Part shown: piece after piece, positions 20,065-28,505 of the stretch
How positions within the stretch are numbered: the stretch's first letter is position 1
Layout of the letters: each line of letters opens with the position of its first letter
The notes under the pieces: model-generated
What the model saw: the letters and a program-made list of their open reading frames with translations, nothing else
Told to the model about the DNA's origin: nothing
Database searches by the model: none
Source: Enterococcus mediterraneensis
GTDB lineage: Bacteria > Bacillota > Bacilli > Lactobacillales > Enterococcaceae
Direction: 5' to 3'
DNA length: 64,000 nucleotides
Assembly (NCBI RefSeq): GCF_900604485.1
Contig: NZ_UWOP01000001.1
Coordinates: 501,001 to 565,000 of the forward strand
Program-made: the position numbers and the translations under genes

Positions 20065-20919
20065 CTACTCACCTGATTTCTTACGTTTCGCTGCTTGGAT
20101 CGTTTGGTACATCAGCATCGTGATCGTCATTGGACCAACGCCTCGAGGCACTGGTGTGATATAAGAAGCAAGCGGTTCTGCTTCGTCAAATTTCACGTCT
20201 CCGATCAATTTGCCGTTCTCATCACGATTCATACCTACATCGATCACAACTGCGCCTTCTTTGATGAATTCTTTTGTAACAAAATGTCCTCTGCCGATAG
20301 CAACCACTAAAATATCCGCTTGTTTAGCTAATTCCGCTAAATTTTTTGTGCGAGAATGGGCGATCGTAACCGTGGCATTTTCCGCCAAAAGCAGATGCGC
20401 CATCGGTTTGCCTACGATATTACTGCGGCCGATCACTAACGCCTGTTTTCCAGTTAAAGAGATATCATAGGCTTCAAACATTTTCATGATGCCAAATGGT
20501 GTACAAGGGATCATTTCTGGTGAACCGGCGAATAATTTTCCCAGATTCATTGGGTGAAATCCATCTACATCTTTCTTAGGATCGATAGCCAACAAAATCT
20601 TTTCTTCATTTATTTGTTTTGGCAATGGCAATTGCACTAAAATACCATGATAATCTTCATCTTGATTATATCTTTCGATTTCTGCTAATAACGCTGCCTC
20701 GGAAATGTCACTAGGGTATCGTTCTACTTTGGAACGGATCCCGATCCGTTGCGCAGCCAATTCTTTGTTTTTTACATAGGTTTGACTGGCTGGATCTTCC
20801 CCCACCAGCAAAACTACCAATCCGGGACGAACTTGTTCTTTTTCAAGCTCTTTTACTTCCGCGGCAAGTTCAAGCTGCATTCTTTCTGCTAATTCTTTTC
20901 CTTTGATCAGTTGTGCCAT
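20065..20919 (-). CDS. folD: FolD, methylenetetrahydrofolate dehydrogenase/cyclohydrolase
   Basis: A 284-residue bifunctional enzyme of one-carbon metabolism, interconverting 5,10-methylene-THF and 10-formyl-THF. The catalytic region [14 protein letters not shown] (contains the active Lys), [36 protein letters not shown] (NADP-binding) and [12 protein letters not shown] are all visible. GGGAG precedes the ATG. An extended -10 box upstream suggests its own promoter after the nusB terminator. Confidence 0.97.
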   Translation of the reverse strand: MAQLIKGKELAERMQLELAAEVKELEKEQVRPGLVVLLVGEDPASQTYVKNKELAAQRIGIRSKVERYPSDISEAALLAEIERYNQDEDYHGILVQLPLPKQINEEKILLAIDPKKDVDGFHPMNLGKLFAGSPEMIPCTPFGIMKMFEAYDISLTGKQALVIGRSNIVGKPMAHLLLAENATVTIAHSRTKNLAELAKQADILVVAIGRGHFVTKEFIKEGAVVIDVGMNRDENGKLIGDVKFDEAEPLASYITPVPRGVGPMTITMLMYQTIQAAKRKKSGE

Positions 20920-20948
20920 GGAATCGACTCCCTTACTTGTTTGCTCCT

Positions 20949-20977
20949 ATTCTAGCATAGCAATTATTTCTTGCGAA
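20949..20977 (-). promoter_or_regulatory. Candidate folD promoter
   Basis: On the minus strand there is an extended -10 (TGC followed by TAGAAT, 20957-20949) and a weak -35 TTCGCA (20977-20972) 17 bases away. It lies 30 bases upstream of the folD ATG and downstream of the nusB terminator. Confidence 0.45.
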
Positions 20978-21069
20978 AGCTTTCTTAGTGAAAAAAAGAA
21001 ATTCTTTTCATGGATGTTTGGCTTTCACCGCCGCTATAGCTTTATAAAGTGTACGGCCGTTTCCAGACA

Positions 21070-21110
21070 CCAAAAGAAAAACCAGAATGGAAAGTTCCAT
21101 TCTGGCTGCA
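21070..21110 (-). terminator. Rho-independent terminator after nusB
   Basis: A perfect 11-base stem CCAGAATGGAA / TTCCATTCTGG (21082-21105) has a 2-base centre. Reading the minus strand it is followed by TTTTTCTTTT. It separates the efp-asp23-nusB unit from folD. Confidence 0.85.
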
Positions 21111-21129
21111 TCCCAAAAACGAATGCCGA

Positions 21130-21573
21130 TCACGCTGTCAACTCATTATTGATAGTTGATAACACACCATTAACGAATTTACGGGATTGATCGTCACTGA
21201 AAGTTTTTGCAAGTTCGATTGCTTCATTCAAGACAACTTTATTCGGCACATCGTCCACATAAAGCATCTCAAAAATCGCGATTCGCAAAATCGTTACATC
21301 CATTTTAGAAAGACGTTGGATGCTCCAACCTTTTTTCAAGTGTTGTTGGATCATTTCATCTAATTCAGCTTTTTTCTCACAGACGCCGCCAACTAATAGA
21401 TCTAAGTAAGCCGGCACAAAGTTTTCCTGCTCTTCATCAATGATTTCATGATGTTCTAGTTCGATCGCATGGAAAATCGCATCTTGTTTCGAAAGGTCTT
21501 GATTGAAATCCAGAGGAAACAGAGCTTGCAGCGCCATTTTTCGAATCTCGTGACGGGATATTTCTTTACTCAT
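21130..21573 (-). CDS. nusB: NusB, transcription antitermination factor
   Basis: A 147-residue all-helical protein that binds boxA RNA with S10 during rRNA antitermination. MSKEISRHEIRKMALQALF is the typical start, and the C-terminal KVVLNEAIELAKTF and FVNGVLSTI are conserved. The ATG at 21573 has GAGGAAG six bases upstream; a longer in-frame start lacks a site. Its start lies inside the last codons of the asp23 gene (8-base overlap). Confidence 0.96.
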   Translation of the reverse strand: MSKEISRHEIRKMALQALFPLDFNQDLSKQDAIFHAIELEHHEIIDEEQENFVPAYLDLLVGGVCEKKAELDEMIQQHLKKGWSIQRLSKMDVTILRIAIFEMLYVDDVPNKVVLNEAIELAKTFSDDQSRKFVNGVLSTINNELTA

Positions 21574-21991
21574 TTTCTTCCTCTTCACTTTCAAATAATT
21601 CATCTAAATCTGGTTGTTCAAGTTTTTCTGGAACCACTGCCACTACATGGACATTGACTTCCGCTAATTCGACATCTGTCATGAACAGCACTTGCTGTTT
21701 GACACGCTCTTGGATTGCCATCGCCGTTTTCGGTACTGACACACCATATTTAATATAGCAATATAGATCAACTTTGATCCCTGCTTCATCGATCGTTAAG
21801 TAAACGCCTTTGCCGTGGGCGGAACGGCCTAATAATTCTGTGACATTATTGGCGAATGTTCCTCGCATACCGTAGATTCCTTCGACTTTTGACGCTGCGA
21901 TCCCGATAATGACCTCGATCACTTCCGGTGCAATAACGATTTCTCCTAATTCATGGTTGGCATCCAACACTAGATTTTTTTCATCAGCCAT
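21566..21991 (-). CDS. Asp23/Gls24-family envelope stress protein (YqhY-like)
   Basis: A 141-residue protein of the Asp23 family with the motifs GEIVIAPEVIEVIIGIAASKVEGIYGM (shown by its first part GEIVIAPEVIEVI) and KGVYLTIDEAGIKVDLY. The tail is acidic (ESEEEENE). YqhY-like members next to acc or nusB genes are linked to lipid and envelope homeostasis; the exact role is unclear. The ATG at 21991 has GGAGGA 8 bases upstream, whereas a longer ATG start contains that site itself. It lies between efp and nusB. Confidence 0.9.
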   Translation of the reverse strand: MADEKNLVLDANHELGEIVIAPEVIEVIIGIAASKVEGIYGMRGTFANNVTELLGRSAHGKGVYLTIDEAGIKVDLYCYIKYGVSVPKTAMAIQERVKQQVLFMTDVELAEVNVHVVAVVPEKLEQPDLDELFESEEEENE

Positions 21992-22008
21992 GTTGATTTC
22001 CTCCATTC

Positions 22009-22566
22009 TTATGCTCGTGATACATACGTACCATCTGTTGTGTTTATGATCAGTTTATCTCCTTGGTTGACGAAAAACGGTACATTGACAGTCAAACCGG
22101 TTTCCATTGTTGCCGGTTTTGATCCGCCAGAAGAAGTATCGCCTTTGATATTTGGTTCAGTTTCTGCTACTTCCAAGATAACTGTATTTGGCAGTTCAAC
22201 ACCTAAGATCTCTGATCCGTACATAATGATGTTGACTTCCATATTTTCCAAAGTATATTTCAACTCTTCTTTGATTTGTTCTTCTGGGATCTCGATTTGT
22301 TCATAAGTTTCCAGATCCATAAAGACATGGTTGCCGCCGCTTTCGTACAAGTATTGCATTTTACGGTTATTGATTTGTGCCTTAGCGACCTTTTCACCCG
22401 CGCGGAATGTCTTTTCCTGAACCGCACCTGTTCGCAGATTTTTTAGTTTTGAACGAACAAAAGCCGCGCCTTTACCTGGTTTTACGTGTTGGAAATCGAC
22501 AACTCGCCAAATGCCGCCGTCAACTTCGATCGTCAGTCCTGTTTTAAAGTCATTTACTGAAATCAT
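22009..22566 (-). CDS. efp: Elongation factor P
   Basis: A 185-residue, three-domain tRNA-mimic that relieves ribosome stalling at polyproline. [17 protein letters not shown] is the start; the loop [16 protein letters not shown] (about 29-44) carries Lys32-region residues that are modified in some bacteria. The C-terminal [17 protein letters not shown] is conserved. AAGGAGGA lies 6 bases before the ATG at 22566; a longer frame start is rejected. Confidence 0.97.
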   Translation of the reverse strand: MISVNDFKTGLTIEVDGGIWRVVDFQHVKPGKGAAFVRSKLKNLRTGAVQEKTFRAGEKVAKAQINNRKMQYLYESGGNHVFMDLETYEQIEIPEEQIKEELKYTLENMEVNIIMYGSEILGVELPNTVILEVAETEPNIKGDTSSGGSKPATMETGLTVNVPFFVNQGDKLIINTTDGTYVSRA

Positions 22567-22593
22567 TATTATCCTCCTTGATGTTCTTAACCC

Positions 22594-22609
22594 GAGGAGA
22601 ACTCTCCTC
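22594..22609 (-). repeat. Short hairpin in the efp leader
   Basis: GAGGAG and CTCCTC arms with a 4-base loop lie 28 bases upstream of the efp ATG. No U tract follows. The arm contains an anti-Shine-Dalgarno-like CUCCUC that could pair with the efp ribosome site; this is an inference. Confidence 0.4.
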
Positions 22610-22665
22610 AAAACAATTCTAAGAAACATATTCGTTAATAGTTTATCATTAATTCATGGGATACG

Positions 22666-24222
22666 CTATATAAAACCGTTTTGTCTCAAGGAACTTTTAC
22701 CTTTCAGCGATTCTTTCGATTTTTCCGCTTCTGTTTGGTTTACAGTCGTTTCAAAGACTTCCATCAGCTGTATGTAGTCCTCCATTTTCAGCTCCTCAGT
22801 GATCAAAACCGTGGGGATTCCCGATGCTAACGGCCACAAAAGATAGCTGGTCGTCAAACAAAGATCATAAGACGCTTCAGAAGGCTTCCGCAAAAAAAGC
22901 AAACGATAATTGCGTTTAAAAAAATGGGTCAGATCTTTTATCAGGACATCTTCTTCAAATAAAGGCAGATCTGTCAGCAATAAGATTCGGATACAAGGAA
23001 GATGGGGCGAAAATTCCGGCAATTCTTTGAGGATCGTCATATAGCGGTGAAACAGCAGACTGTGTTCGGAAAAACTTTCTTCCCCAGTCTTTTCTCTAAT
23101 CTCATCAAAATGCTTTTTGAGCCATTGATGCAACATTGGCCGTTGAAGAGACGGGCGCCAAAATGAATCAGCATTGATCCCTCGCTCAAGCTTGGGAAAT
23201 AATTCAACAAATAAATGACCACTCAATAAATAGCCTTGTGCTTGATCCAAAAGCTGTTTTCCTTGAGGTCGGTCTTCTGTCTGCAAATTTTCGATCAACT
23301 GCCTGGTTATTTGCTGGTAGTGCTGATAGAACAAAATTTCCTGCTGTTGATAGTTTTTTTTGATTGCTGTCATTTTATCCGCCTGTTGATAATACTCTTC
23401 TCTTGTCAATAAGGCGAGATATAGATACCCTACTGCCGTTTCCGTCTGGTGATAAGCCGGCAGGATAGGCGTGATTTCCCGAGAAAAAGAGTCGAACAAA
23501 TCGTTTTGTTTTAAATAAGGTGCCACTGTTGCTTCAGTGATCTTGTGATGCTGGCTCTCTCGCAGCAAACTGGCAGCGATCAGATATTCCAAGCGGCGTT
23601 TTTTCATTTCATGAAAATCCACATCAAAAAAAGCCATAGTCGCATCGGCGATTTGAGAAACGATCTGCTGATCGATCTGCCGAAATGGCCAGATTTTTCC
23701 ACGAAACAGCCGCCAATAATAAATAGAAAGATACATCCGGACGTTCATTTCATCCCCTGCCAGTCGATAACTTCCTCGGCGTAATTGGATCCCTGAACGC
23801 GCCAATCGTCCCTTGATCTCAGACAGCTTGCGGTGGGCCGTTGTTTCACTGATAAAAAAAGCATTGCTGAAACCATGCAGCGAATCGACAGTTTCACCGA
23901 TCATTTCTTCCAGCATTTGGATGCTGAGAGTGTGACGAATCAAATGGATCAAAAACTGTTCCTGCTCCAATTCATTTTCCGCGATCACCATTTGGTACCC
24001 TTGTTTGTCTCGGATAAAAAGCGGAAGATCCGAGCCGGTAAAACGCTGATATTCCTTCATCAATTCATGGCGTATTCTTCCTACACTACGCGTGTCCATC
24101 TGCAACCGTCGTGCGATCTCGGTTGCCGTCAACCATTTTTCTTCCGCAAAAAGTTCCAAAATCGCGACTTTTTTGACTAATTCATAATCGATTTCTTGCA
24201 ATGCGCTTGCTGCTAAATACAT
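22666..24222 (-). CDS. Mga-like transcriptional regulator (HTH plus PRD-like domains)
   Basis: A 518-residue protein. The first about 70 residues form a winged helix (WLTATEIARRLQMDTRSVGRIRHEL), given here as the segment TATEIARRLQMDTRSVGRI; a second Mga-type HTH follows at about 85-160 (FFISETTAHRKLSEIKGRL). The middle is helical and PRD-like, and the end resembles an EIIB-like fold. This layout fits Mga/AtxA-family virulence or sugar regulators, which PTS phosphorylation can control. The target genes are unknown; lrgAB directly upstream is an obvious candidate. It is an accessory insertion within otherwise conserved synteny. Confidence 0.8.
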   Translation of the reverse strand: MYLAASALQEIDYELVKKVAILELFAEEKWLTATEIARRLQMDTRSVGRIRHELMKEYQRFTGSDLPLFIRDKQGYQMVIAENELEQEQFLIHLIRHTLSIQMLEEMIGETVDSLHGFSNAFFISETTAHRKLSEIKGRLARSGIQLRRGSYRLAGDEMNVRMYLSIYYWRLFRGKIWPFRQIDQQIVSQIADATMAFFDVDFHEMKKRRLEYLIAASLLRESQHHKITEATVAPYLKQNDLFDSFSREITPILPAYHQTETAVGYLYLALLTREEYYQQADKMTAIKKNYQQQEILFYQHYQQITRQLIENLQTEDRPQGKQLLDQAQGYLLSGHLFVELFPKLERGINADSFWRPSLQRPMLHQWLKKHFDEIREKTGEESFSEHSLLFHRYMTILKELPEFSPHLPCIRILLLTDLPLFEEDVLIKDLTHFFKRNYRLLFLRKPSEASYDLCLTTSYLLWPLASGIPTVLITEELKMEDYIQLMEVFETTVNQTEAEKSKESLKGKSSLRQNGFI

Positions 24223-24285
24223 AAAAAAACCCCTTCGCCAAACTCTGCCTCATTTTAGCAAATGTTCGACGAAAAGGAAACTTTC

Positions 24286-24990
24286 TTAAAATAAACCATT
24301 GATCATATTGTACAAAAACGGCATAAGCACCACCGTGGCGATTCCATTGACGCAAATACACAGACCGGATAAAATACCTTCTACTTCTCCTAATTCGATC
24401 GCTCTTCCCGTCCCGATCGCGTGTGAGGTGCTTCCCAATGCGATTCCGCGAGCTACCGGGCTTTTTATACGAAACAGTTTGAATACATGACTGCCGATCA
24501 ATGCGCCTAAGATTCCCGTAGACACTACGATCGCCAGGGTCACCGCTGAAATGCCTCCCATTTGTTTTGATAGATCTAATGAGATCGCTGTAGTAACGGA
24601 TTTTGGCAACAGCGAAAGGATCATATTCTGTTTCAACGAAAAGAACCGCCCGATCCCAATGCTCAACACCACATTGGTAACGATCCCTACGACCGTTGCT
24701 ACTAATACCGGCAAACTGTTTTTCTTCAACGTATCCAGATTTTGATACAGAGGCAATGCCAAGGCAACTGTCGCGGGTGTGATCATCATCGTCAAAAAGT
24801 CGGCGCCTTTGTTATAGTCATCATAAGAAACACCCGTCACTTTCAGTAAAATGATAATGAACACCACAGTCAAAATCAATGGATTAAGTACAGGAATACG
24901 GACGTAGCGCAACAGCCATTCCATCAAACAGTATACAACGATCGTTAGTGTCAGTCCCACTAACGGGTTTTGAAAAAAATCAGCTGTCAT
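24286..24990 (-). CDS. lrgB: LrgB/CidB-family membrane protein
   Basis: A 234-residue protein with about seven membrane spans. LLPKSVTTAISLDLSKQMGG and GSTSHAIGTGRAIELGEVEG are diagnostic of the LrgB family. LrgAB and CidAB form holin-like systems that affect autolysis and, in some bacteria, pyruvate transport. Its ATG overlaps the lrgA stop (ATGA). No LytSR two-component genes are adjacent. Confidence 0.9.
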   Translation of the reverse strand: MTADFFQNPLVGLTLTIVVYCLMEWLLRYVRIPVLNPLILTVVFIIILLKVTGVSYDDYNKGADFLTMMITPATVALALPLYQNLDTLKKNSLPVLVATVVGIVTNVVLSIGIGRFFSLKQNMILSLLPKSVTTAISLDLSKQMGGISAVTLAIVVSTGILGALIGSHVFKLFRIKSPVARGIALGSTSHAIGTGRAIELGEVEGILSGLCICVNGIATVVLMPFLYNMINGLF

Positions 24991-25421
24991 TCCAATTCCC
25001 CGCCTTTTACTTTTAATGATTCTTCTAACGTTTCTTCCAGTTTTTCCAATTCTTCCACAACAACCCCTTGACGACGTTCCAGCAGTTTTTCTACCAATTC
25101 AGTAGTTTTTCCAACCGTCACAAGTGTCGCTATGACACAGACACCGACGATCCCTAATAAAATCGGCCAAGTAAATTTGATGGCATCATAATACTTCATC
25201 AAACCTACTCCCGCCGGAACAAATAAGATCGTCAAATTGTTCAATAGAAAATTACAGGTAGGCGCGATTTTTTCGGCATTGATCACTTTGAATTCAAAAG
25301 CCAGAAACAATAATAAAATCCCTAAAATACTGCCAGGTACCGGCAGATCCAGTACTACTCGCAGTCCTTCTCCTAACACTGAAAAAAATAATATAATGGC
25401 AAATTGACTAAATATTTTCAT
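24987..25421 (-). CDS. lrgA: LrgA/CidA-family holin-like protein
   Basis: A 144-residue protein with four membrane spans and a charged Glu-rich tail. The pattern LGEGLRVVLDLPVPGSILG, NNLTILFVPAGVGLM and WPILLGIVGVCVIAT is typical of LrgA/CidA. It forms the holin-like partner of LrgB and is translationally coupled to it. A TATAAT-like -10 and a small dyad (AATCTA...TAGATT, 25434-25452) lie upstream, as expected for an inducible gene. Confidence 0.88.
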   Translation of the reverse strand: MKIFSQFAIILFFSVLGEGLRVVLDLPVPGSILGILLLFLAFEFKVINAEKIAPTCNFLLNNLTILFVPAGVGLMKYYDAIKFTWPILLGIVGVCVIATLVTVGKTTELVEKLLERRQGVVVEELEKLEETLEESLKVKGGELE

Positions 25422-25532
25422 TTCATTCCCTCTAATCTACTTACGATAGATTTATTATACGCCGTTTTAGGTTTCAGAAAATTTCATTTCTTCCCTTTTC
25501 TGTTCGACATATTTTGAAATTTTTCAGAAAAC

Positions 25533-25563
25533 AAAAAGCAGTCCTCAAAAAACGAGGGCTGCT
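25533..25563 (-). terminator. Terminator after the Xaa-Pro peptidase gene
   Basis: A 10-base stem (AGCAGTCCTC 25537-25546 with GAGGGCTGCT 25554-25563, including one G-U pair) is followed on the minus strand by TTTTTGTTTT. It ends the upstream peptidase transcript before lrgA. Confidence 0.82.
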
Positions 25564-25579
25564 TCTTTCAGCTCATCTT

Positions 25580-26647
25580 TTATAAGATGATCAATTCTTT
25601 TGGTGAATGAGTCAAAACAGTGTTTCCTTCTGAAGTGATCAATAGATCGTCTTCGATCCGGACACCGCCGATTCCTGGCAAATAAATACCTGGTTCATCG
25701 GTGATCACGTTGCCTGGCACAAATTGTTTTTCCGCACGGAAGGAAACATTTGGACCTTCATGGATCTCCAGACCGATACCATGACCGGTAGAATGACCGA
25801 ATGCTTCGCCGTAACCGGCAGCCGCGATATGATCTCTTGCTACTGCATCCAATTGGATCCCTGACATACCTGGTTTAGCCGCTTCGATCACTTTCAATTG
25901 CGCTTCTAGAACAACTTGATAGATTTCTTTTAATTTTTCGCCAGGATCTCCCACCGCAAAGGTCCGTGTCATATCAGAAACATAGCCTTTGTAGTAACAG
26001 CCGAAATCTAGCGTGATCAAATCTCCCTGTTCGATCACTTTGTCGCTGGCAACTCCGTGAGGCATCGCTGAACGCAAGCCGCTGGCAACGATCGTATCAA
26101 AAGAAACACTTGTCGCTCCTAATGAACGCATGAAGAAATCCAATTGATTGGCTACTTCGATTTCTGTCATTCCCGGACGGATCATCTTCAAGATATGATC
26201 AAAGCCTTGATCTGCAATGTGACATGCTTGTTGGATCAATGCGATCTCATCTTCGTCTTTTACTTCCCGCAGGTTTTCGATCAAACCGGAAACCGGAATC
26301 AGATCTGTTTCTTCAATGATTTCTTCCAATACGGAATATTCGGCAAAACTTACATGGCTTTCTTCAAACGCCAATGCGTTGATTTCTTCTTTAGCGCAAA
26401 GTGTTGCGACTTCTTCCAAGATCGGTCCGGTATTTTTCACGATCTCATAACCTTGCGCTTGCGCTGCGGCTTGTTCTGTATACCGAAAGTCAGTGACAAA
26501 AAAGGCTTTATCTAATGTGATCACTGCTAACCCTGTTGTTCCTGTGAAATTCGTAAGATAGCGCAGATTGTATGGACTTGTAACTAAAAAACCATCTACG
26601 TTTTCTTTTTTCATTGCTTCCCGCAATTTTTCAACTCGTAACATCAT
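25580..26647 (-). CDS. M24-family Xaa-Pro peptidase (YqhT/PepQ-like)
   Basis: A 355-residue creatinase-fold metallopeptidase. An N-terminal domain (about 1-125) precedes a pita-bread catalytic domain with the two-metal ligands in LDFGCYYKGYVSDMTR, the His in HSTGHGIGLEIHEGP and the Glu residues in DEPGIY and GGVRIEDD. It should remove or cleave at Xaa-Pro bonds, providing proline from peptides. It lies upstream of efp as yqhT does in Bacillus, but here lrgAB and an Mga-like gene intervene. Confidence 0.92.
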   Translation of the reverse strand: MMLRVEKLREAMKKENVDGFLVTSPYNLRYLTNFTGTTGLAVITLDKAFFVTDFRYTEQAAAQAQGYEIVKNTGPILEEVATLCAKEEINALAFEESHVSFAEYSVLEEIIEETDLIPVSGLIENLREVKDEDEIALIQQACHIADQGFDHILKMIRPGMTEIEVANQLDFFMRSLGATSVSFDTIVASGLRSAMPHGVASDKVIEQGDLITLDFGCYYKGYVSDMTRTFAVGDPGEKLKEIYQVVLEAQLKVIEAAKPGMSGIQLDAVARDHIAAAGYGEAFGHSTGHGIGLEIHEGPNVSFRAEKQFVPGNVITDEPGIYLPGIGGVRIEDDLLITSEGNTVLTHSPKELIIL

Positions 26648-26726
26648 TCGATGATTCCCTCTTTCTATTTGTTTCTCTATCAGTATAACAAAATATTCAG
26701 AAAAGCGGAAAAATTCTTTTTCTATC

Positions 26727-26754
26727 TAAAAAAGAAGCTTCCTAAGAAACTTCC
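26727..26754 (-). terminator. Terminator after the GlsB-like gene
   Basis: On the minus strand GAAGTTTC, a 4-base loop and GAAGCTTC (26753-26734, one G-U pair) are followed by TTTTTT. It lies 14 bases past the stop of the 26768 gene. Confidence 0.7.
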
Positions 26755-26767
26755 AAGATAGAACGAT

Positions 26768-27010
26768 CTATTTATGAGAACGGCCAAAAAAGAAGGAGAT
26801 CACTGCAACAAAAATGACAGCACCAAGGATAGAAGGTATAAGCGCCATACCTGCTACTTGCGGTCCCCATTCGCTGAACAGAGACTGTCCGATCATTGAT
26901 CCTACCAGTCCTGCAATGATATCGAACAAACAACCTCGTTTCTCTCCAGTAATCATTCCGGCGATCGTTCCAATCAATGCGCCTACGATCAATGTCCATA
27001 AAAAGTGCAT
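26768..27010 (-). CDS. GlsB/YeaQ/YmgE-family small membrane protein
   Basis: An 80-residue protein with three hydrophobic spans. GALIGTIAGMITGEKRGCLFDII (first part GALIGTIAGMITGE), the GxxGSMIG segment and a Gly-rich pattern are typical of transglycosylase-associated YeaQ proteins. Enterococcal members are called GlsB and are stress-induced; the biochemical role is unknown. GGAGG precedes the ATG. It is monocistronic, with its own terminator. Confidence 0.85.
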   Translation of the reverse strand: MHFLWTLIVGALIGTIAGMITGEKRGCLFDIIAGLVGSMIGQSLFSEWGPQVAGMALIPSILGAVIFVAVISFFFGRSHK

Positions 27011-27067
27011 CTCTATTCCTCCCTTTTTTAATAGTTCTCTATTTTCTGTCTGAGAAAGCCGGTACCT

Positions 27068-27439
27068 TTATTTTTTTCGGCGAGCTTGAATCGAGCGTTT
27101 GATCACATCGAAGAACCCAAGAGAACGCACCATGCGATCTGGATCAACATACTCGCGAATCGCTCGCAATACTTTTTTTGGTTCTTTTGAAGCAAAGGTA
27201 TACGTTCCGCTTTTTTTCGTTTGTATCGCATAACGCGGGATCCATTTTCCTTTGAACATGACCGATGCGATAACGTAATCGACTTCTTCCCAGGGAATCT
27301 GGATATACTTTCTAGTATCACGGCTATTGTAAAATTCGAAAGCTTGATCACCAATCATAATTTGACCATATTCGTTGACTCCCATAAATGACGTAGCGTC
27401 AATTGTAAGATCCACTGTTTTATTGAGTGATTGAACCAT
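27068..27439 (-). CDS. manO: DUF956-family protein associated with the mannose PTS (ManO-like)
   Basis: A 123-residue protein. SLNKTVDLTIDATSFMGV, GDQAFEFYNSRD and IQIPWEEVDYVIASV are conserved in DUF956, often found directly after EIID of mannose-type PTS operons. It is sometimes named ManO, a putative operon regulator, with little direct evidence. GGAGGAG lies before the ATG at 27439; a 16-codon longer start has no site. The man terminator stands in between, so expression by read-through is inferred. Confidence 0.82.
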   Translation of the reverse strand: MVQSLNKTVDLTIDATSFMGVNEYGQIMIGDQAFEFYNSRDTRKYIQIPWEEVDYVIASVMFKGKWIPRYAIQTKKSGTYTFASKEPKKVLRAIREYVDPDRMVRSLGFFDVIKRSIQARRKK

Positions 27440-27505
27440 CCTATCTCCTCCATCCTGATTTTCATTTCTATTATACGATAAATCCAATCTTTTTACGATT
27501 TTCTG

Positions 27506-27551
27506 TCAAAAAGAAAGACTGGATCGCTGACGTTTTCCCGCAGCGATCCAG
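27506..27551 (-). terminator. Terminator after the mannose PTS operon
   Basis: A perfect 11-base stem CTGGATCGCTG / CAGCGATCCAG (27519-27551) has an 11-base loop. On the minus strand it is followed by TCTTTCTTTTT. It lies between EIID and the DUF956 gene and may act as a partial terminator. Confidence 0.85.
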
Positions 27552-27573
27552 CCTGAATGAATTCTTTCGATTT

Positions 27574-28485
27574 TTATAACAAACCGATTACGTGTCCAAC
27601 CACACCGACTACGAATAAGCCAAGAATGATGATGATTGGAGAAACTTTTTTCTTAAGAAGCCACATACATAACAATGTCAACAGCACAGCTGCTAATCCA
27701 GGGATCAATTGATCCAAGTTGTCTTGTAAAGTTGTTACTTTAACATTAGACAATGCTTTACCAGAAGCAACTTCTTGGAACGCTTGTTGCAATCCTTTGC
27801 TGCCTTGATCCAATTTGTCCCATTCAACATAAGCACCTTGATCCAGTTTCACTTCTGAAACTGTTGGCGCAAATTTGATGGATACCCAACGTTGAACCAA
27901 TGCACCCAACACGAACATCCCTAAAATGGATGCACCTTTTGTTACATCTTGCAATAAACCGCCAGAAAGGTCATCTGTGATTTTAGAACCGGCTTTGTAA
28001 CCAAATTCTTGAGTGTACCACATGAATGCCCAACGGATGATATTCCAAGCTACGAAGAAGATAATTGGTCCTAAAATGTTACCGGCTAACGCTAGAGAAG
28101 CACCTAATGCTCCAAGCATTGGACGAACAGTAAACCAGAAAACTGGGTCACCGACACCGGCCAAAGGTCCCATCATCCCAACTTTAACCCCTTGGATCGC
28201 TACATCATCAACTGGTGCACCATTAGCACGTTCTTCTTCAAGTGCTAAAGTAACCCCAAGGATTGGTGAAGCAATGTATGGGTGTGTATTGAAGAATTCC
28301 AAGTGGCGTTTCAACGCTGCGGAACGTTCTTCTTTTGTTTTGTATAATTTTTTGATTGCTGGGATCAATGAAAATGCCCAACCACCATTTTGCATCCGTT
28401 CATAGTTCCATGATCCTTGAATGAAGGTAGAACGCCATGCAACGGCTAAACGATCTTTTTTAGATAAAGTGATTTTTTCTGCCAT
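27574..28485 (-). CDS. manZ: Mannose-type PTS component EIID
   Basis: A 303-residue membrane protein that with EIIC forms the sugar channel. QGSWNYERMQNGGWAFSLIP near residues 25-44, HPYIASPILGVTLALEE and GVKVGMMGPLAGVGDPVFW are hallmark EIID segments, and a C-terminal hydrophobic span ends the protein. AAGGAGGAG precedes the ATG at 28485. This complex is also the receptor for class IIa bacteriocins in related bacteria (established for the family). The order EIIB-EIIAB-EIIC-EIID is intact. Confidence 0.96.
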   Translation of the reverse strand: MAEKITLSKKDRLAVAWRSTFIQGSWNYERMQNGGWAFSLIPAIKKLYKTKEERSAALKRHLEFFNTHPYIASPILGVTLALEEERANGAPVDDVAIQGVKVGMMGPLAGVGDPVFWFTVRPMLGALGASLALAGNILGPIIFFVAWNIIRWAFMWYTQEFGYKAGSKITDDLSGGLLQDVTKGASILGMFVLGALVQRWVSIKFAPTVSEVKLDQGAYVEWDKLDQGSKGLQQAFQEVASGKALSNVKVTTLQDNLDQLIPGLAAVLLTLLCMWLLKKKVSPIIIILGLFVVGVVGHVIGLL

Positions 28486-28505
28486 TATTTTCTCCTCCTT
28501 CAAGA

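Noticed and set aside
24043-24222. Truncated or degraded Mga-like gene
   Set aside because: The frame is continuous over 518 codons with both HTH segments present, so it is treated as intact.
26772-26999. A second minus-strand frame overlapping the GlsB-like gene
   Set aside because: It is Arg/Asp-rich with no ribosome site and overlaps a well-supported gene.
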